Assembly: GCF_003351765.1 (NCBI RefSeq)
Contig: NZ_CP031229.1
Location: forward strand, 496,001-560,000
Direction: 5' to 3'
DNA from: Ornithinimicrobium avium
GTDB taxonomy: Bacteria > Actinomycetota > Actinomycetes > Actinomycetales > Dermatophilaceae
Length of the DNA stretch: 64,000 bases
Position numbers and translations under genes: made by a program. This document shows positions 50,997 to 58,956 of this stretch, piece after piece; the stretch's first letter is position 1, and every line of letters begins with the position of its first letter. The notes under the pieces were generated by a model. It ran no database searches, was not told the DNA's origin, and saw only the letters and a program-made list of their open reading frames with translations.

Positions 50997-51836
50997 ATGA
51001 GCGATGTCCTCGAATTCGCCGGCGTCGGCGTGCGCCGCGGCACCGCCGAGCTCCTGCGCGACATCACCTGGTCGGTGGAGGAGGGGGAGCGCTGGGTCGT
51101 GATCGGACCCAACGGCGCGGGCAAGACCACCCTGCTGCAGCTGGCCGCCGCGCGCATGCACCCGACGACCGGCGTGGCAGGGGTGCTCGGGGAGGTCCTC
51201 GGTGCCGTGGACGTCTTCGACCTGCGGCCCCGGATCGGGGTCGCCAGCTCGGCGGTCGCCGACCGGATCCCCGACGAGGAGCGCGTCAGCGACGTCGTGG
51301 TCACGGCGGCCTACGGGGTGCTGGGCCGGTGGCGGGAGGAGTACGACGCCTCCGACGAGCAGCGCGCGACCGAGCTGCTGGAGGCCCTGGGGGTCTCCCA
51401 CCTCGCGCAGCGCCGCTTCGGCACGCTGTCCGAGGGGGAGCGCAAGCGCGTCCAGATCGCCCGGGCCCTGATGACCGACCCCGAGCTGATGCTCCTGGAC
51501 GAGCCGGCCGCCGGCCTGGACCTGCGCGGCCGGGAGGACCTCGTCGGCCGGCTCAGCCTGCTGGCCGAGGACCTCGACGCCCCGGCGATGGTGCTGGTGA
51601 CCCACCACGTCGAGGAGATCCCGCCGGGCTTCACCGACATCCTCATGCTGCGTGACGGCGAGGTCGTGGCGGCCGGGCCCATCGAGGTCACCCTCACCGC
51701 CGACAACCTCAGCTCGACCTTCGGCATACCTCTCGTCGTCGACCGGCACGGGCCGCGCTGGTCCGCCCGCGCCGCGCAGCCGGAGCCCGCGGCGGACGCT
51801 GCCGTCGGCGGTTCCGACATCTACTCCCCCGCGTGA
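50997..51836 (+). CDS. Stand-alone ABC ATP-binding protein
   Basis: The 279-residue ATPase has Walker A GPNGAGKTT near residue 38, signature LSEGERKRV (SEG instead of SGG), Walker B LMLLDEPAAGLD and an H-loop VTHHVEEIP. It resembles the ModF/iron-type stand-alone ATPases. There is no permease of its class; the next gene, overlapping by 4 bp, is a TSUP permease, which normally needs no ATPase. Partner and substrate are unknown. Confidence 0.88.
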   Translation: MSDVLEFAGVGVRRGTAELLRDITWSVEEGERWVVIGPNGAGKTTLLQLAAARMHPTTGVAGVLGEVLGAVDVFDLRPRIGVASSAVADRIPDEERVSDVVVTAAYGVLGRWREEYDASDEQRATELLEALGVSHLAQRRFGTLSEGERKRVQIARALMTDPELMLLDEPAAGLDLRGREDLVGRLSLLAEDLDAPAMVLVTHHVEEIPPGFTDILMLRDGEVVAAGPIEVTLTADNLSSTFGIPLVVDRHGPRWSARAAQPEPAADAAVGGSDIYSPA

Positions 51837-52597
51837 GCCTCTGGGAGGTTGGCGCGATCGCGCTGGCCGGCTTCTGGGCCGGCATGATCAACACCATCGT
51901 GGGGTCGGGAACGCTGGTGACCTTCCCGACGCTGCTCTTCTTCGGCCACCCCGCGGTCTCGGCGAACATCTCCAACAGCCTCGGCCTGGTCGCCGGCGGC
52001 GTCTCGGGGGCCTGGGGCTACCGGCACGAGCTGCGGGGGCTGGGCAGCACCGTGGCCAAGCTGGTGCCGGCCTCCCTCCTGGGCTCGGTGGTCGGTGCGC
52101 TGCTGCTCCTGGTGCTGCCTCCCGCAGCCTTCGAGGCGATCGTCCCGGCGCTGATCCTGCTCGGCGTGGTGCTCGTGGTCCTGGGCCCCCGGATCAACGC
52201 CTGGGCCCGGGGGCAGGACACCCACCTGATCACGCCCGGGCGCTGGCTCGCGCTGCTCCTCGGCATCTTCGTCGCCGGCATGTACGGCGGCTACTTCGGC
52301 GCCGCCCAGGGCGTCATCCTCGTCGGCCTGATGAGCGTCCTGCTGCCGCTCAACGTGCAGTCCATCAACGGCATCAAGAACGTGCTGGGACTCGTGGTCA
52401 ACTTCGTCGCCGCCGCGGTCTTCCTCGTCGTGGACCCCGCGAGGATCGACTGGTGGGTCGTGCTCATCATCGCCGTGGGCTCCCTGTTCGGCGGCGTGGT
52501 CGGCGCCCGCGTGGGGCGCGCCCTGGCCCCGTGGCTGCTGCGCACCGTGATCGTGGTCATCGGCGTCGTCGCGATCGTCTACCTGCTGGTCACGTGA
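51833..52597 (+). CDS. TSUP family (TauE/SafE) membrane transporter
   Basis: The 254-residue protein has seven or eight hydrophobic helices and the TSUP motifs near GTLVTFPTLLFFG and GMYGGYFGAAQG, which mark the two symmetric halves. Family members move sulfite, sulfonates or related anions. The GTG overlaps the ABC gene stop (GTGA), and the stop overlaps the next GTG. Confidence 0.9.
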   Translation: MSLWEVGAIALAGFWAGMINTIVGSGTLVTFPTLLFFGHPAVSANISNSLGLVAGGVSGAWGYRHELRGLGSTVAKLVPASLLGSVVGALLLLVLPPAAFEAIVPALILLGVVLVVLGPRINAWARGQDTHLITPGRWLALLLGIFVAGMYGGYFGAAQGVILVGLMSVLLPLNVQSINGIKNVLGLVVNFVAAAVFLVVDPARIDWWVVLIIAVGSLFGGVVGARVGRALAPWLLRTVIVVIGVVAIVYLLVT

Positions 52598-53442
52598 ACC
52601 CGGGGTATGCCGTGCCGCCCGACCTCCCGGACGGGTGCACCTGGGTGGAGGACCCTCGCGACGAGCGGGTGCGCGACTACTTCTCCCTCACCGACGTCGC
52701 GCTGCGGCGCCTCCTGGAGCCCGAGCGCGGGCTCTACATGGCCGAGTCGGAGAAGGTGCTGCGCCGTGCCCTGGGCGCCGGGCACCGGCTCCGGTCGCTG
52801 CTGATGACGCCGCGCTGGGTGCAGGAGTGGCCCGACCTGCTGCGCACCGCCCAGGAGCAGGGCGCACCCGTCTTCGTCGCCGCGCCGGGGGTCGCCGAGG
52901 CGCTGACCGGCTTCCACCTGCACCGCGGGGTGATCGCCGCGATGCACCGGCCGGTGCTGCCGCGGCTGGAGCGGGTGCTCGAGGGCGCGCGCCGGGTCGT
53001 GGTGCTCGAGGACGTCGTCGACCACACCAACGTCGGCGCGGTCTTCCGCTCGGCGGCGGCGCTGGGCGTCGACGCCGTGCTCGTCACGCCTCGGTGCGCC
53101 GACCCGCTCTACCGGCGCAGCGTGCGGGTGTCGATGGGCACCGTCTTCCAGGTGCCGTGGACGCGCATCGATCCGTGGCCCGACGGTGTCGAGGTGCTCA
53201 GGGGACTGGGACTGACCGTGGCGGCTCTCGCGCTGTCCGAGGACGCCGTCTGCCTCGACCAGCTCGAGCAGCACCCGCCGGAGCGGCTGGCCCTGGTGCT
53301 CGGGACCGAGGGCGACGGCCTGTCCGCGCGGACCGTAGGCTCCGCCGACCTCGTCGTGCGCATCCCGATGGGCGGCGGCGTGGACTCGCTCAACGTGGCC
53401 GCCGCCTCGGCGGTGGCCTTCTGGGCGCTCCGTCCGCGCTAG
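52594..53442 (+). CDS. TrmH/SpoU-family RNA 2'-O-methyltransferase
   Basis: The 282-residue SPOUT methyltransferase shows motif 1 DHTNVGAVFRSAAALG, motif 2 LVLGTEGDGLS and motif 3 IPMGGGVDSLNVAAA, the knotted AdoMet site. An N-terminal substrate-binding domain is present. The target (rRNA or tRNA) cannot be decided. The GTG at 52594 overlaps the TSUP stop. It converges on the next gene with a single base between stops. Confidence 0.93.
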   Translation: MNPGYAVPPDLPDGCTWVEDPRDERVRDYFSLTDVALRRLLEPERGLYMAESEKVLRRALGAGHRLRSLLMTPRWVQEWPDLLRTAQEQGAPVFVAAPGVAEALTGFHLHRGVIAAMHRPVLPRLERVLEGARRVVVLEDVVDHTNVGAVFRSAAALGVDAVLVTPRCADPLYRRSVRVSMGTVFQVPWTRIDPWPDGVEVLRGLGLTVAALALSEDAVCLDQLEQHPPERLALVLGTEGDGLSARTVGSADLVVRIPMGGGVDSLNVAAASAVAFWALRPR

Positions 53443-53443
53443 C

Positions 53444-53989
53444 TCAGAGCGGCACCGCTAGCCCGTCCACGACCTCTGCACCGGGCAGGAGGGCTGCCAG
53501 CGCGCCGGGGAGGCGCAGCTTGGATCGGCGCACTCCCGACCCGATCACGATCGCGTCCCGTGCCACGACCCGGCTGTCGACCAGGACCGGCCAGCCTGCG
53601 GGCAGCCCGACGGGGGTGATCCCGCCGTACTCCATGCCGGTGCGCTCCACCGCGTCGTCCATCGGCATGAAGGAGCACTTGCGCACGTCGAGACGCTTGC
53701 GCACGGTGGTGTTGACGTCGGCCCGCGTGGTGCCGAGCACGAGCGCGGCGCACACCCGCTCCTCGCCCGCGCGCCGGCCGGCGACGACGATGCAGTTCGC
53801 CATGTCCGCCATGTCCATGCCGCTGGCCTCGACGAGCACGACCGTGTCCGCCAGGTCCGGGTCGATCTCGACCACCTCGACGCCGGGGGCGTCGGAGCCG
53901 ACGAGCTGCTGCATACCCTGCAGTGCGGCGAGCACCGGGGGCGCGAGCAGGTCGGGACGGTCCGGCGCGGGGACCCAGTCAAGCCTCAC
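53444..53989 (-). CDS. YbaK/aminoacyl-tRNA deacylase-like protein
   Basis: The 181-residue protein has the YbaK/ProX fold, with KCSFMPMDDAVERTGMEYGGITPVGLP near residues 115-142 matching the family core. Such proteins edit mischarged tRNA (for example Cys- or Ala-tRNA(Pro)). The GTG at 53989 overlaps the stop of the PEBP gene, so both are co-transcribed. Confidence 0.88.
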   Translation of the reverse strand: MRLDWVPAPDRPDLLAPPVLAALQGMQQLVGSDAPGVEVVEIDPDLADTVVLVEASGMDMADMANCIVVAGRRAGEERVCAALVLGTTRADVNTTVRKRLDVRKCSFMPMDDAVERTGMEYGGITPVGLPAGWPVLVDSRVVARDAIVIGSGVRRSKLRLPGALAALLPGAEVVDGLAVPL

Positions 53990-54519
53990 AGCTGGTAGGT
54001 GCCGGTGACCGATCCGCGGGCCAGGACGTTGCCCAGGGTGCTGAACTGCGCCTTGGCGACGGAGGTGGCGGCGTCCAGCCCGCTGGTGTCGCTGTCGAGC
54101 GCCCACACGGTGAAGACGTAGCGGTGCGGCCCGTCGCCCTCGGGCGGGGCGGCGCCGCCGAAGTCGCGGGTGCCGTAGTCGTTGGCGAGGGTCACCGCCC
54201 TGCCCTCGCCGATCGGCTGGCCGAAGTCCCCCGCCCCCGGCGCCAGGGAGGTCACGTCGGCCGGGATGCCGGCGACGGCCCAGTGGTTGAAGCCGCCGAC
54301 GACAGGGGCGTCGGGGTCGTGGCAGAGCAGCAGGTAGGACTGCGTGCCCTCCGGCGCGCCGCTCCACGACAGCTGCGGCGAGGTGTTGCCGAAGCCGAAT
54401 CCGGCCGACTGCGGCAGCGGTTGGCCGTCGGCGAAGTCCTCGCTGGTGACGGTGAGCTCGGTTGGTGCGGCGGGCAGGTGGTCGAGGGGGTGCGGGGGAG
54501 GGGTGCGCTTCAGGTCCAT
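53986..54519 (-). CDS. YbhB/YbcL family Raf kinase inhibitor-like (PEBP) protein
   Basis: The 177-residue protein has the PEBP fold signature: NTSPQLSWSGAPEGTQSY, CHDPDAPVVGGFNHW and GPHRYVFTVWALD. The biochemical role in bacteria is unclear. The ATG at 54519 lies six bases after minus-strand TATGGT (54531-54526). It is divergent from dinB. Confidence 0.92.
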   Translation of the reverse strand: MDLKRTPPPHPLDHLPAAPTELTVTSEDFADGQPLPQSAGFGFGNTSPQLSWSGAPEGTQSYLLLCHDPDAPVVGGFNHWAVAGIPADVTSLAPGAGDFGQPIGEGRAVTLANDYGTRDFGGAAPPEGDGPHRYVFTVWALDSDTSGLDAATSVAKAQFSTLGNVLARGSVTGTYQL

Positions 54520-54525
54520 GCTCCG

Positions 54526-54568
54526 ACCATAGTGAGCGTCCGGGACGACCGCACACCCATGTCAGAGT
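54526..54568. promoter_or_regulatory. Divergent -10 elements of the PEBP gene and dinB
   Basis: Minus-strand TATGGT (54531-54526) ends six bases before the PEBP ATG at 54519. Plus-strand CAGAGT (54563-54568) ends six bases before the dinB ATG at 54575. Both suggest leaderless mRNAs. No LexA-type palindrome was seen. Confidence 0.5.
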
Positions 54569-54574
54569 AGAGCC

Positions 54575-55966
54575 ATGTCGTCCGACCCGAGGCGCTGCGT
54601 CATGCACCTGGACCTGGACGCCTTCTTCGCCGCGGTCGAGCAGCGCGACAAGCCCTCGCTGCGCGGGCGGCCCGTCGTCGTGGGCGGGCTCGGGGGACGG
54701 GGAGTGGTGTCGACCGCGTCCTACGAGGCGCGCGTCTTCGGCGCGCGGTCGGCGATGCCGATGATCGAGGCACGCCGCCGCTGCCCGTCGGGAACCGCCT
54801 TCCTGTCCGGACGCTTCGACGCCTACCGGGCCAGCTCGAGGGTGGTCATGGAGATCCTCCGCAGCCGCTCCCCGCTCGTCGAGCAGGTCTCGGTGGACGA
54901 GGCCTACGTCGACCTGTCGGCCGCGCTGGACCCGCCCGGCTGGGGCGAGGGGGCGCCCGAGGCGTGGTGCGCCGGCCTGCTGGAGGAGATCCGCGGGAGC
55001 ACCGGCGGACTGACCGCCTCGATCGGGGTCGCCACCTCGAAGATGATGGCCAAGCTGGCCAGCGAGATGGACAAGCCGGCGGGCGTCACCGTCATCCGGC
55101 CGGGGGAGGAGCTCGCGGCACTCCACCCGCTCAGCGTGCGTGCGATCCCCGGCATCGGACCGGCGACGGGGGCCCGGCTGCGCGGTTTCGGGGTGGAGAC
55201 GGTCGCCGACCTCGCGCGGGTGTCCGAGGCCGACCTGATGGCGATCTTCGGGACGGCCCAGGGGGCCGCGCTGCACCGCCTGGCCGTCGCCGACGACGAG
55301 CGGCCCGTCGTCGCCGAGCGGGAGGCCAAGTCGATCTCGGTCGAGGAGACCTTCGCCACCGACATCACCGACCGGACGGTGCTGGAGGCGGAGCTGGCCC
55401 AGATGGCTCAGCGGCTGGCGGCGCGGCTGTCCGCGGCCCAGGTCTTCGCCCGGACCACGACGGTCAAGGCGCGGGAGCACGACTTCACCACGCACACGCG
55501 CTCCGGCACGCTGCCCTTCGCGACCGGCGACGAGACGGTCATCCTGCGCGAGGGGCGAAGGCTGCTCGGCACGCTTGACGTCAGCACCGGGCTCCGGCTG
55601 CTCGGGCTCGGGGTCGCCGGCCTGACCGGGCACGCCCAGGAGGAGCTGGCGCTGGAGGCGGCCTACCCGGTCGCGGTCCCGGCCGAGCTGCCGGACGTGC
55701 TGGCCGAGGCCGAGCCCGAGGAGGGAGCGGAGCCCACCCGGGAGCGTGGCGGGCTGCTGGCCCGGTCGACGGGGGGGTGGAGCACGGGCCAGGACGTGCT
55801 CCACGACGAGCACGGTGCCGGCTGGGTGTGGGGCAGCGGGCGGGGCCTTGTCACCGTCCGTTTCGAGGGGCCGCTCACCGGCCCGGGGCCGGTGCGTTCC
55901 TTCCGGGCGGACGACCCCGCGCTGCTCGAGGCGGACCCTCCGGACTGGCGGGGGACCCCTGTCTGA
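54575..55966 (+). CDS. dinB: DNA polymerase IV (Y family)
   Basis: DinB is a translesion polymerase. The 463-residue protein shows the palm motif DLDAFFAAVEQRD (catalytic Asp), SYEARVFGARSAMP, the second catalytic motif VDEAYVDLS and SIGVATSKMMAKLASEMDKP. The thumb helix-hairpin-helix is IPGIGPATGARL, and a little-finger domain follows. The C-terminus has an extra tail of some 90 residues without a clear beta-clamp motif. The gene is single. Confidence 0.95.
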   Translation: MSSDPRRCVMHLDLDAFFAAVEQRDKPSLRGRPVVVGGLGGRGVVSTASYEARVFGARSAMPMIEARRRCPSGTAFLSGRFDAYRASSRVVMEILRSRSPLVEQVSVDEAYVDLSAALDPPGWGEGAPEAWCAGLLEEIRGSTGGLTASIGVATSKMMAKLASEMDKPAGVTVIRPGEELAALHPLSVRAIPGIGPATGARLRGFGVETVADLARVSEADLMAIFGTAQGAALHRLAVADDERPVVAEREAKSISVEETFATDITDRTVLEAELAQMAQRLAARLSAAQVFARTTTVKAREHDFTTHTRSGTLPFATGDETVILREGRRLLGTLDVSTGLRLLGLGVAGLTGHAQEELALEAAYPVAVPAELPDVLAEAEPEEGAEPTRERGGLLARSTGGWSTGQDVLHDEHGAGWVWGSGRGLVTVRFEGPLTGPGPVRSFRADDPALLEADPPDWRGTPV

Positions 55967-55972
55967 GCGTGC

Positions 55973-55978
55973 TAGTCT
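55973..55978 (+). promoter_or_regulatory. Possible tRNA-Leu -10 element
   Basis: TAGTCT lies 45 bp upstream of the mature tRNA 5' end and just after the dinB stop. It would start the precursor near 55985. Confidence 0.45.
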
Positions 55979-56022
55979 TGTCCGTCGTTGCCCCGCTCCC
56001 CACGAGCGAGGCGGCACCACCT

Positions 56023-56109
56023 GTCCGGGTGGCGGAATGGCAGACGCGCTAGCTTGAGGTGCTAGTGCCCTTAACGGGCGTGGGGGTTCAAGTCCCCCTC
56101 CGGACACCA
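56023..56109 (+). tRNA. tRNA-Leu (anticodon GAG)
   Basis: The 87-nt gene folds as a type II tRNA. The acceptor stem pairs GTCCGGG (56023-56029) with TCCGGAC (56099-56105, one G-U). The anticodon stem is CTAGC/GCTAG with loop TTGAGGT and anticodon GAG at 56056-56058. A long variable arm (about 56065-56080) is typical of Leu. The T arm contains GTTCAAG. A discriminator A and encoded CCA (56107-56109) end it. It decodes CTC/CTT leucine codons. Its 3' side borders a decayed island, consistent with use as an integration site. Confidence 0.97.
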
Positions 56110-56115
56110 GGCGGG

Positions 56116-56138
56116 CTGACCTGCGGAAACGCGGTCAG
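56116..56138 (+). terminator. Hairpin just after tRNA-Leu
   Basis: CTGACCTGCG (56116-56125) pairs with CGCGGTCAG (56130-56138) around a GAAA loop, with one bulge. It begins 7 bp after the tRNA and is the best candidate for transcript termination. No T-run follows. Confidence 0.45.
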
Positions 56139-56274
56139 CGGGAGTCCGACCGTCATGACCCCCACGCATTCGCTGCCTACACGGGCGATTCGGAGGAGTG
56201 GAGCGCTGGCGCTTCACTTCCCTGTGCTCTGTCACGAGTTCGCGCATGCCCTCCACCCGCCCGGAGTGCGGATG

Positions 56275-56397
56275 GACCGTCACGCTGCGACCCGCCATGC
56301 CGACCCTCGCACTAAGATGCGCTACGACCGAGCACGCAAGAACCTCGACCGTCACCCCAACTACATCCTGGCCGCCTACATGGCCTCCGGCACCTGA
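56275..56397 (+). pseudogene. C-terminal remnant of a tyrosine recombinase (integrase)
   Basis: The last ~40 codons before the TGA read as an integrase tail: HADPRTKMRYDRARKNLDRH and then an AAY ending. In intact actinobacterial integrases this segment holds the H/W and the catalytic tyrosine (here in MRYDRA). All upstream catalytic parts are absent; the preceding open frame 56059-56274 is unrelated. The remnant lies 166 bp from the tRNA-Leu gene, which marks an old integration event. Confidence 0.65.
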
Positions 56398-56459
56398 GGG
56401 ACGCGAGGGGAGCTGCCGCAACGAGGATTGGGGTGATGAACCGGAGACCGTTGCGTCGT

Positions 56460-56477
56460 GGTACTGCGGGTAGTACC
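56460..56477 (+). promoter_or_regulatory. Inverted repeat operator at the hicA promoter
   Basis: GGTACT (56460-56465) and AGTACC (56472-56477) are perfect inverted arms with a 6-bp spacer. They cover a -10-like TAGTAC (56471-56476), nine bases before the hicA GTG. HicB-type antitoxins with a ribbon-helix-helix bind such palindromes to repress their own operon; this assignment is an inference. Confidence 0.5.
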
Positions 56478-56485
56478 GTTGAGGC

Positions 56486-56730
56486 GTGCCGTCCGTTGCC
56501 AAGATCCTGGCTCAGATGCGAGCCAACCCGCGCAACATCAGGTACGAGGATCTCGCCAAGGTGTGCGAGCACAATTTCGGCCCACCCAGGACCAGCGGCG
56601 GCTCGCACGCCGTGTTCAAGACACCGTGGCCGGGCGACCCGCGAGTGTCCAGAACGACCATGGCAAGGCCAAGCCGTACCAGGTCCGACAGGTCCTGGCG
56701 GCGATCGAGAAGAAGGAGGCAGCCCAGTGA
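56486..56730 (+). pseudogene. hicA: HicA-family toxin gene, frameshifted
   Basis: HicA toxins are small mRNA-cleaving dsRNA-binding proteins. From the GTG at 56486 the frame reads a HicA-like N-terminal half ending SGGSHAVFKTPWPGDPRV, with the catalytic-type His in GSHAVFK. The C-terminal half NDHGKAKPYQVRQVLAAIEKK is in a different frame that ends at 56730 with the usual 4-bp overlap of hicB. The break is near 56644-56650, where a few bases (about four by comparison with homologues I recall) appear to be missing. The toxin should be inactive unless this is a sequencing error. Confidence 0.75.
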
Positions 56731-57071
56731 GCACCACGATGCCCGACGTCTCGCACTACACCTACCGCGTCAGTTGGTCTCCCGAGGACGAGGAGTTCGT
56801 CGCCACCTGCCTTGAGCTGCCCTCCCTGTCCTGGCTTGCCCCCACCCAGGACGAGGCCTTGCACGGCCTCCGCGACCTGGTGCACCACGTCGTTGAAGAC
56901 CTACACCGCAGCAACGAGCCCATCCCCGAGCCATTGTCCTCACGGGCCTATTCGGGCAAGTTCAACCTGCGCGTCGGCGAACGACTCCACCGCGAGCTCG
57001 CCATCAAGGCAGCCGAAGAACACCTCAGCCTCAACCAGTACGTCGTCCGCAAACTCGGCGACGCATCCTGA
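56727..57071 (+). CDS. hicB: HicB-family antitoxin
   Basis: The 114-residue antitoxin has an N-terminal HicB partial RNase H-like domain (HYTYRVSWSPEDEEFVATC, about residues 9-27). A ribbon-helix-helix domain lies at the C-terminus (KFNLRVGERLHRELAIKAAEE, about 78-99, then LNQYVVRKL). It is intact. The GTG overlaps the end of the broken hicA frame by 4 bp; an ATG at 56739 is an alternative. It probably still represses its promoter. Confidence 0.88.
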   Translation: MSTTMPDVSHYTYRVSWSPEDEEFVATCLELPSLSWLAPTQDEALHGLRDLVHHVVEDLHRSNEPIPEPLSSRAYSGKFNLRVGERLHRELAIKAAEEHLSLNQYVVRKLGDAS

Positions 57072-57073
57072 GC

Positions 57074-57092
57074 TGCCAATCCTGTATTGGCA
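57074..57092 (+). terminator. Hairpin after hicB
   Basis: TGCCAAT (57074-57080) and ATTGGCA (57086-57092) form a perfect 7-bp stem with a CCTGT loop, 2 bp after the hicB stop. It likely ends the hicAB transcript. The remaining 146 bp before the methyltransferase stop hold nothing recognisable. Confidence 0.5.
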
Positions 57093-57238
57093 CCAGGAGC
57101 GTGGTCGCACGCTATTGCCGTCTGTCGCGGGCCTCGACGTGCGTCCTTCCACCGCCTGTCGACCAGCGGGAATTTAGGCGTGTGCCGATGAGGAGCACGT
57201 TGCCGTGGCTCCGGGCCCATGCCCTCAGTGGGTGAGAG

Positions 57239-57970
57239 TCACGAGAAGGCGGCCTCGAGGGCAAAAAAGATGAATCCGATGAAACGGGTGGGGTCTGACT
57301 TGCTTGGCGGTAGCAGATGGGGCGGCGTTTCGGGCGAGACGGGCGGCTCGCTTATTGCCGTGATTCTGAAGCCCGCGGCGGTGAACGACTCCGCCATCGC
57401 GCTCAGCGAGCGGTACCAAATCGTCAGTGTCGCGGAGACGCCGTCGAAGTCGTACTCCTCTTGGTTCGGCACGGTCGCGAAGTAGTTGACCTCTGGGTAC
57501 ATCAGCGGTGGGATGAGTGGGTGGTTGACCACCACGACGAGTCGACCGCCAGGCTTCAGCACCCGGTGCAGCTCGGCCAGCGGCAGCGACCAGTCCTCGA
57601 CGTAGTGAAGAACGAGCACCACCAGCGCGTCGTCGAAGGCTTCGGTCTCGTACGGAAGTGGCTGGGTCAGGTCAGCCACCTCCAGGTCAGCCTCGTCTCC
57701 GAGCCGCTGCCGGGCGAGCCGGATCATTGCGGGGCTGGCGTCGAACGCAGTCACGGCCGCGCCCCGCTCCTTCAGGTCGGCCAGGAGCGGTCCGGAGCCG
57801 CAGCCCGCGTCCAAGATCCTGCGCCCCGCGACATCACCGAGCAGCTCCAATACCGCTGGCCGGGCGTACCACCGGTTGAACAGGCCGTTCTCGTTGGCTC
57901 GCGCGTACGCATCAGCGAACGCGTCGTAGTGGTCTGGTTGCTGCTCGACGGTCTGCGGTTCGGACGTCAT
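57239..57970 (-). CDS. Class I SAM-dependent methyltransferase
   Basis: The 243-residue protein has motif I ILDAGCGSGPLLADL (about residues 51-65), an acidic motif II (TAFDAS) and a Methyltransf_11-type VLKPGGRLVVVV. The substrate is unknown. Codon use is less GC-biased than in the core genes, which supports horizontal origin with the island. The ATG at 57970 was chosen; an ATG at 58006 would add 12 residues. Confidence 0.88.
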   Translation of the reverse strand: MTSEPQTVEQQPDHYDAFADAYARANENGLFNRWYARPAVLELLGDVAGRRILDAGCGSGPLLADLKERGAAVTAFDASPAMIRLARQRLGDEADLEVADLTQPLPYETEAFDDALVVLVLHYVEDWSLPLAELHRVLKPGGRLVVVVNHPLIPPLMYPEVNYFATVPNQEEYDFDGVSATLTIWYRSLSAMAESFTAAGFRITAISEPPVSPETPPHLLPPSKSDPTRFIGFIFFALEAAFS

Positions 57971-58031
57971 GTCACGCCAGTTTGCCAGGTCGGTTGCGCT
58001 CGGCATCGGCTTCCGCGCGGCCCGAGTCCCA

Positions 58032-58037
58032 TATTGT
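58032..58037 (+). promoter_or_regulatory. -10 element of the following small gene
   Basis: TATTGT ends exactly six bases before the ATG at 58044, so the transcript should be leaderless. Confidence 0.5.
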
Positions 58038-58043
58038 GGACGC

Positions 58044-58478
58044 ATGGCGAGGCCGTTCATCACGGTACGGAATCTGGAGCTCAGGATCAGGGAGGGCACC
58101 CTTCCTTGGGATGAGTCGGTTTCTTACGACACGGTCGACCTCATCCTGGACGGTAAGAACTTGGTGGAGTGGCTTCGCCCGTACGCACCACCCGGGCTTG
58201 ACCCGCCCGAGTACCTCGGTCATCGTTTCGGGACCAACATGACGGAGCTTCTGCTTGGCCGAGGTCCTGTGGACGCGTCCGGGCGCGCAGCGCTTCTGGG
58301 ATGTACGTGCTCGGACATCAACTGCGGCCCACTTCTGGTTCTTATAGACGTTGAGCCCGAAACCGTGACGTGGTCGCACTTTGGGCGGGGACCTGACATC
58401 GAGTACGACTGGCTGGAGCTGCAGTTCGACCGGGACACCTACGTGATGGCGCTCACGAAGTACGAGCAGACCACCTGA
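58044..58478 (+). CDS. Hypothetical protein (island)
   Basis: I do not recognise this 144-residue protein. It is soluble and acidic, with a conserved-looking CTCSDINCGP segment (about residues 91-100; three cysteines) and a C-terminal DYDWLELQFDRDTY-like strand. The ATG at 58044 fits the -10 just upstream. It is divergent from the methyltransferase and has lower GC than neighbours. Confidence 0.7.
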   Translation: MARPFITVRNLELRIREGTLPWDESVSYDTVDLILDGKNLVEWLRPYAPPGLDPPEYLGHRFGTNMTELLLGRGPVDASGRAALLGCTCSDINCGPLLVLIDVEPETVTWSHFGRGPDIEYDWLELQFDRDTYVMALTKYEQTT

Positions 58479-58569
58479 TTCGGCTACCGTCGCGCCGAGC
58501 CGGCGGGCGCCATGCTCGGGACCCTGTACTACATCGTCGTCCAGTGACAACCTGCAGCCGTGTGTGCAG

Positions 58570-58789
58570 GTGATCTCCGGGTTGCGCAAGGAGTCCGAGC
58601 GCACCTGGGACGACCGCTACCCTGCGGGAACCCAGGGCAAGCGCCCGAACCGGTCCCAGGTGTACTCGGGTACGGCTGAGCGCAGATGAGCAGGCCAGGG
58701 TCCAGAGCGTGGCCGGGGCCACGCACCTACCTGCGTCGACCCTGGTGCGTTCCTGGATCCTCGAGCGGCTTGACCAAGAGAGCGCCTGA
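58570..58789 (+). pseudogene. Ribbon-helix-helix antitoxin gene broken by one extra base
   Basis: From GTG 58570 the frame reads ERTWDDRYPAG ... RPNRSQVYS and then stops early. One base later the second frame reads VRLSADEQARVQSVAG, then LPASTLVRSWILERL, to a TGA at 58787-58789. This is the usual layout of CopG/RHH-type antitoxins. Removing one G from the GGG at 58668-58670 joins both into a 72-residue protein. No toxin gene is visible beside it. The stretch 58479-58569 holds nothing else. Confidence 0.65.
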
Positions 58790-58956
58790 CACGCACTACC
58801 TCGTCCAGGGGAGAGCATCGAATCGCCGTTGACGAATGCTCAGTCGCCGCAGGCGTTCGGCGCGTACCTCAGCGGACCTGGCAACCAGGACCCCGAAGTG
58901 CAGCTCGGCCAGGGTGGCAGCGCTGATGGCCAGGACGGCGGGGATGGGCGAACGGT

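Noticed and set aside
56059..56274. A longer integrase gene starting at 56059
   Set aside because: The frame upstream of 56275 has no recombinase motifs and begins inside the tRNA, so only the C-terminal remnant is supported.
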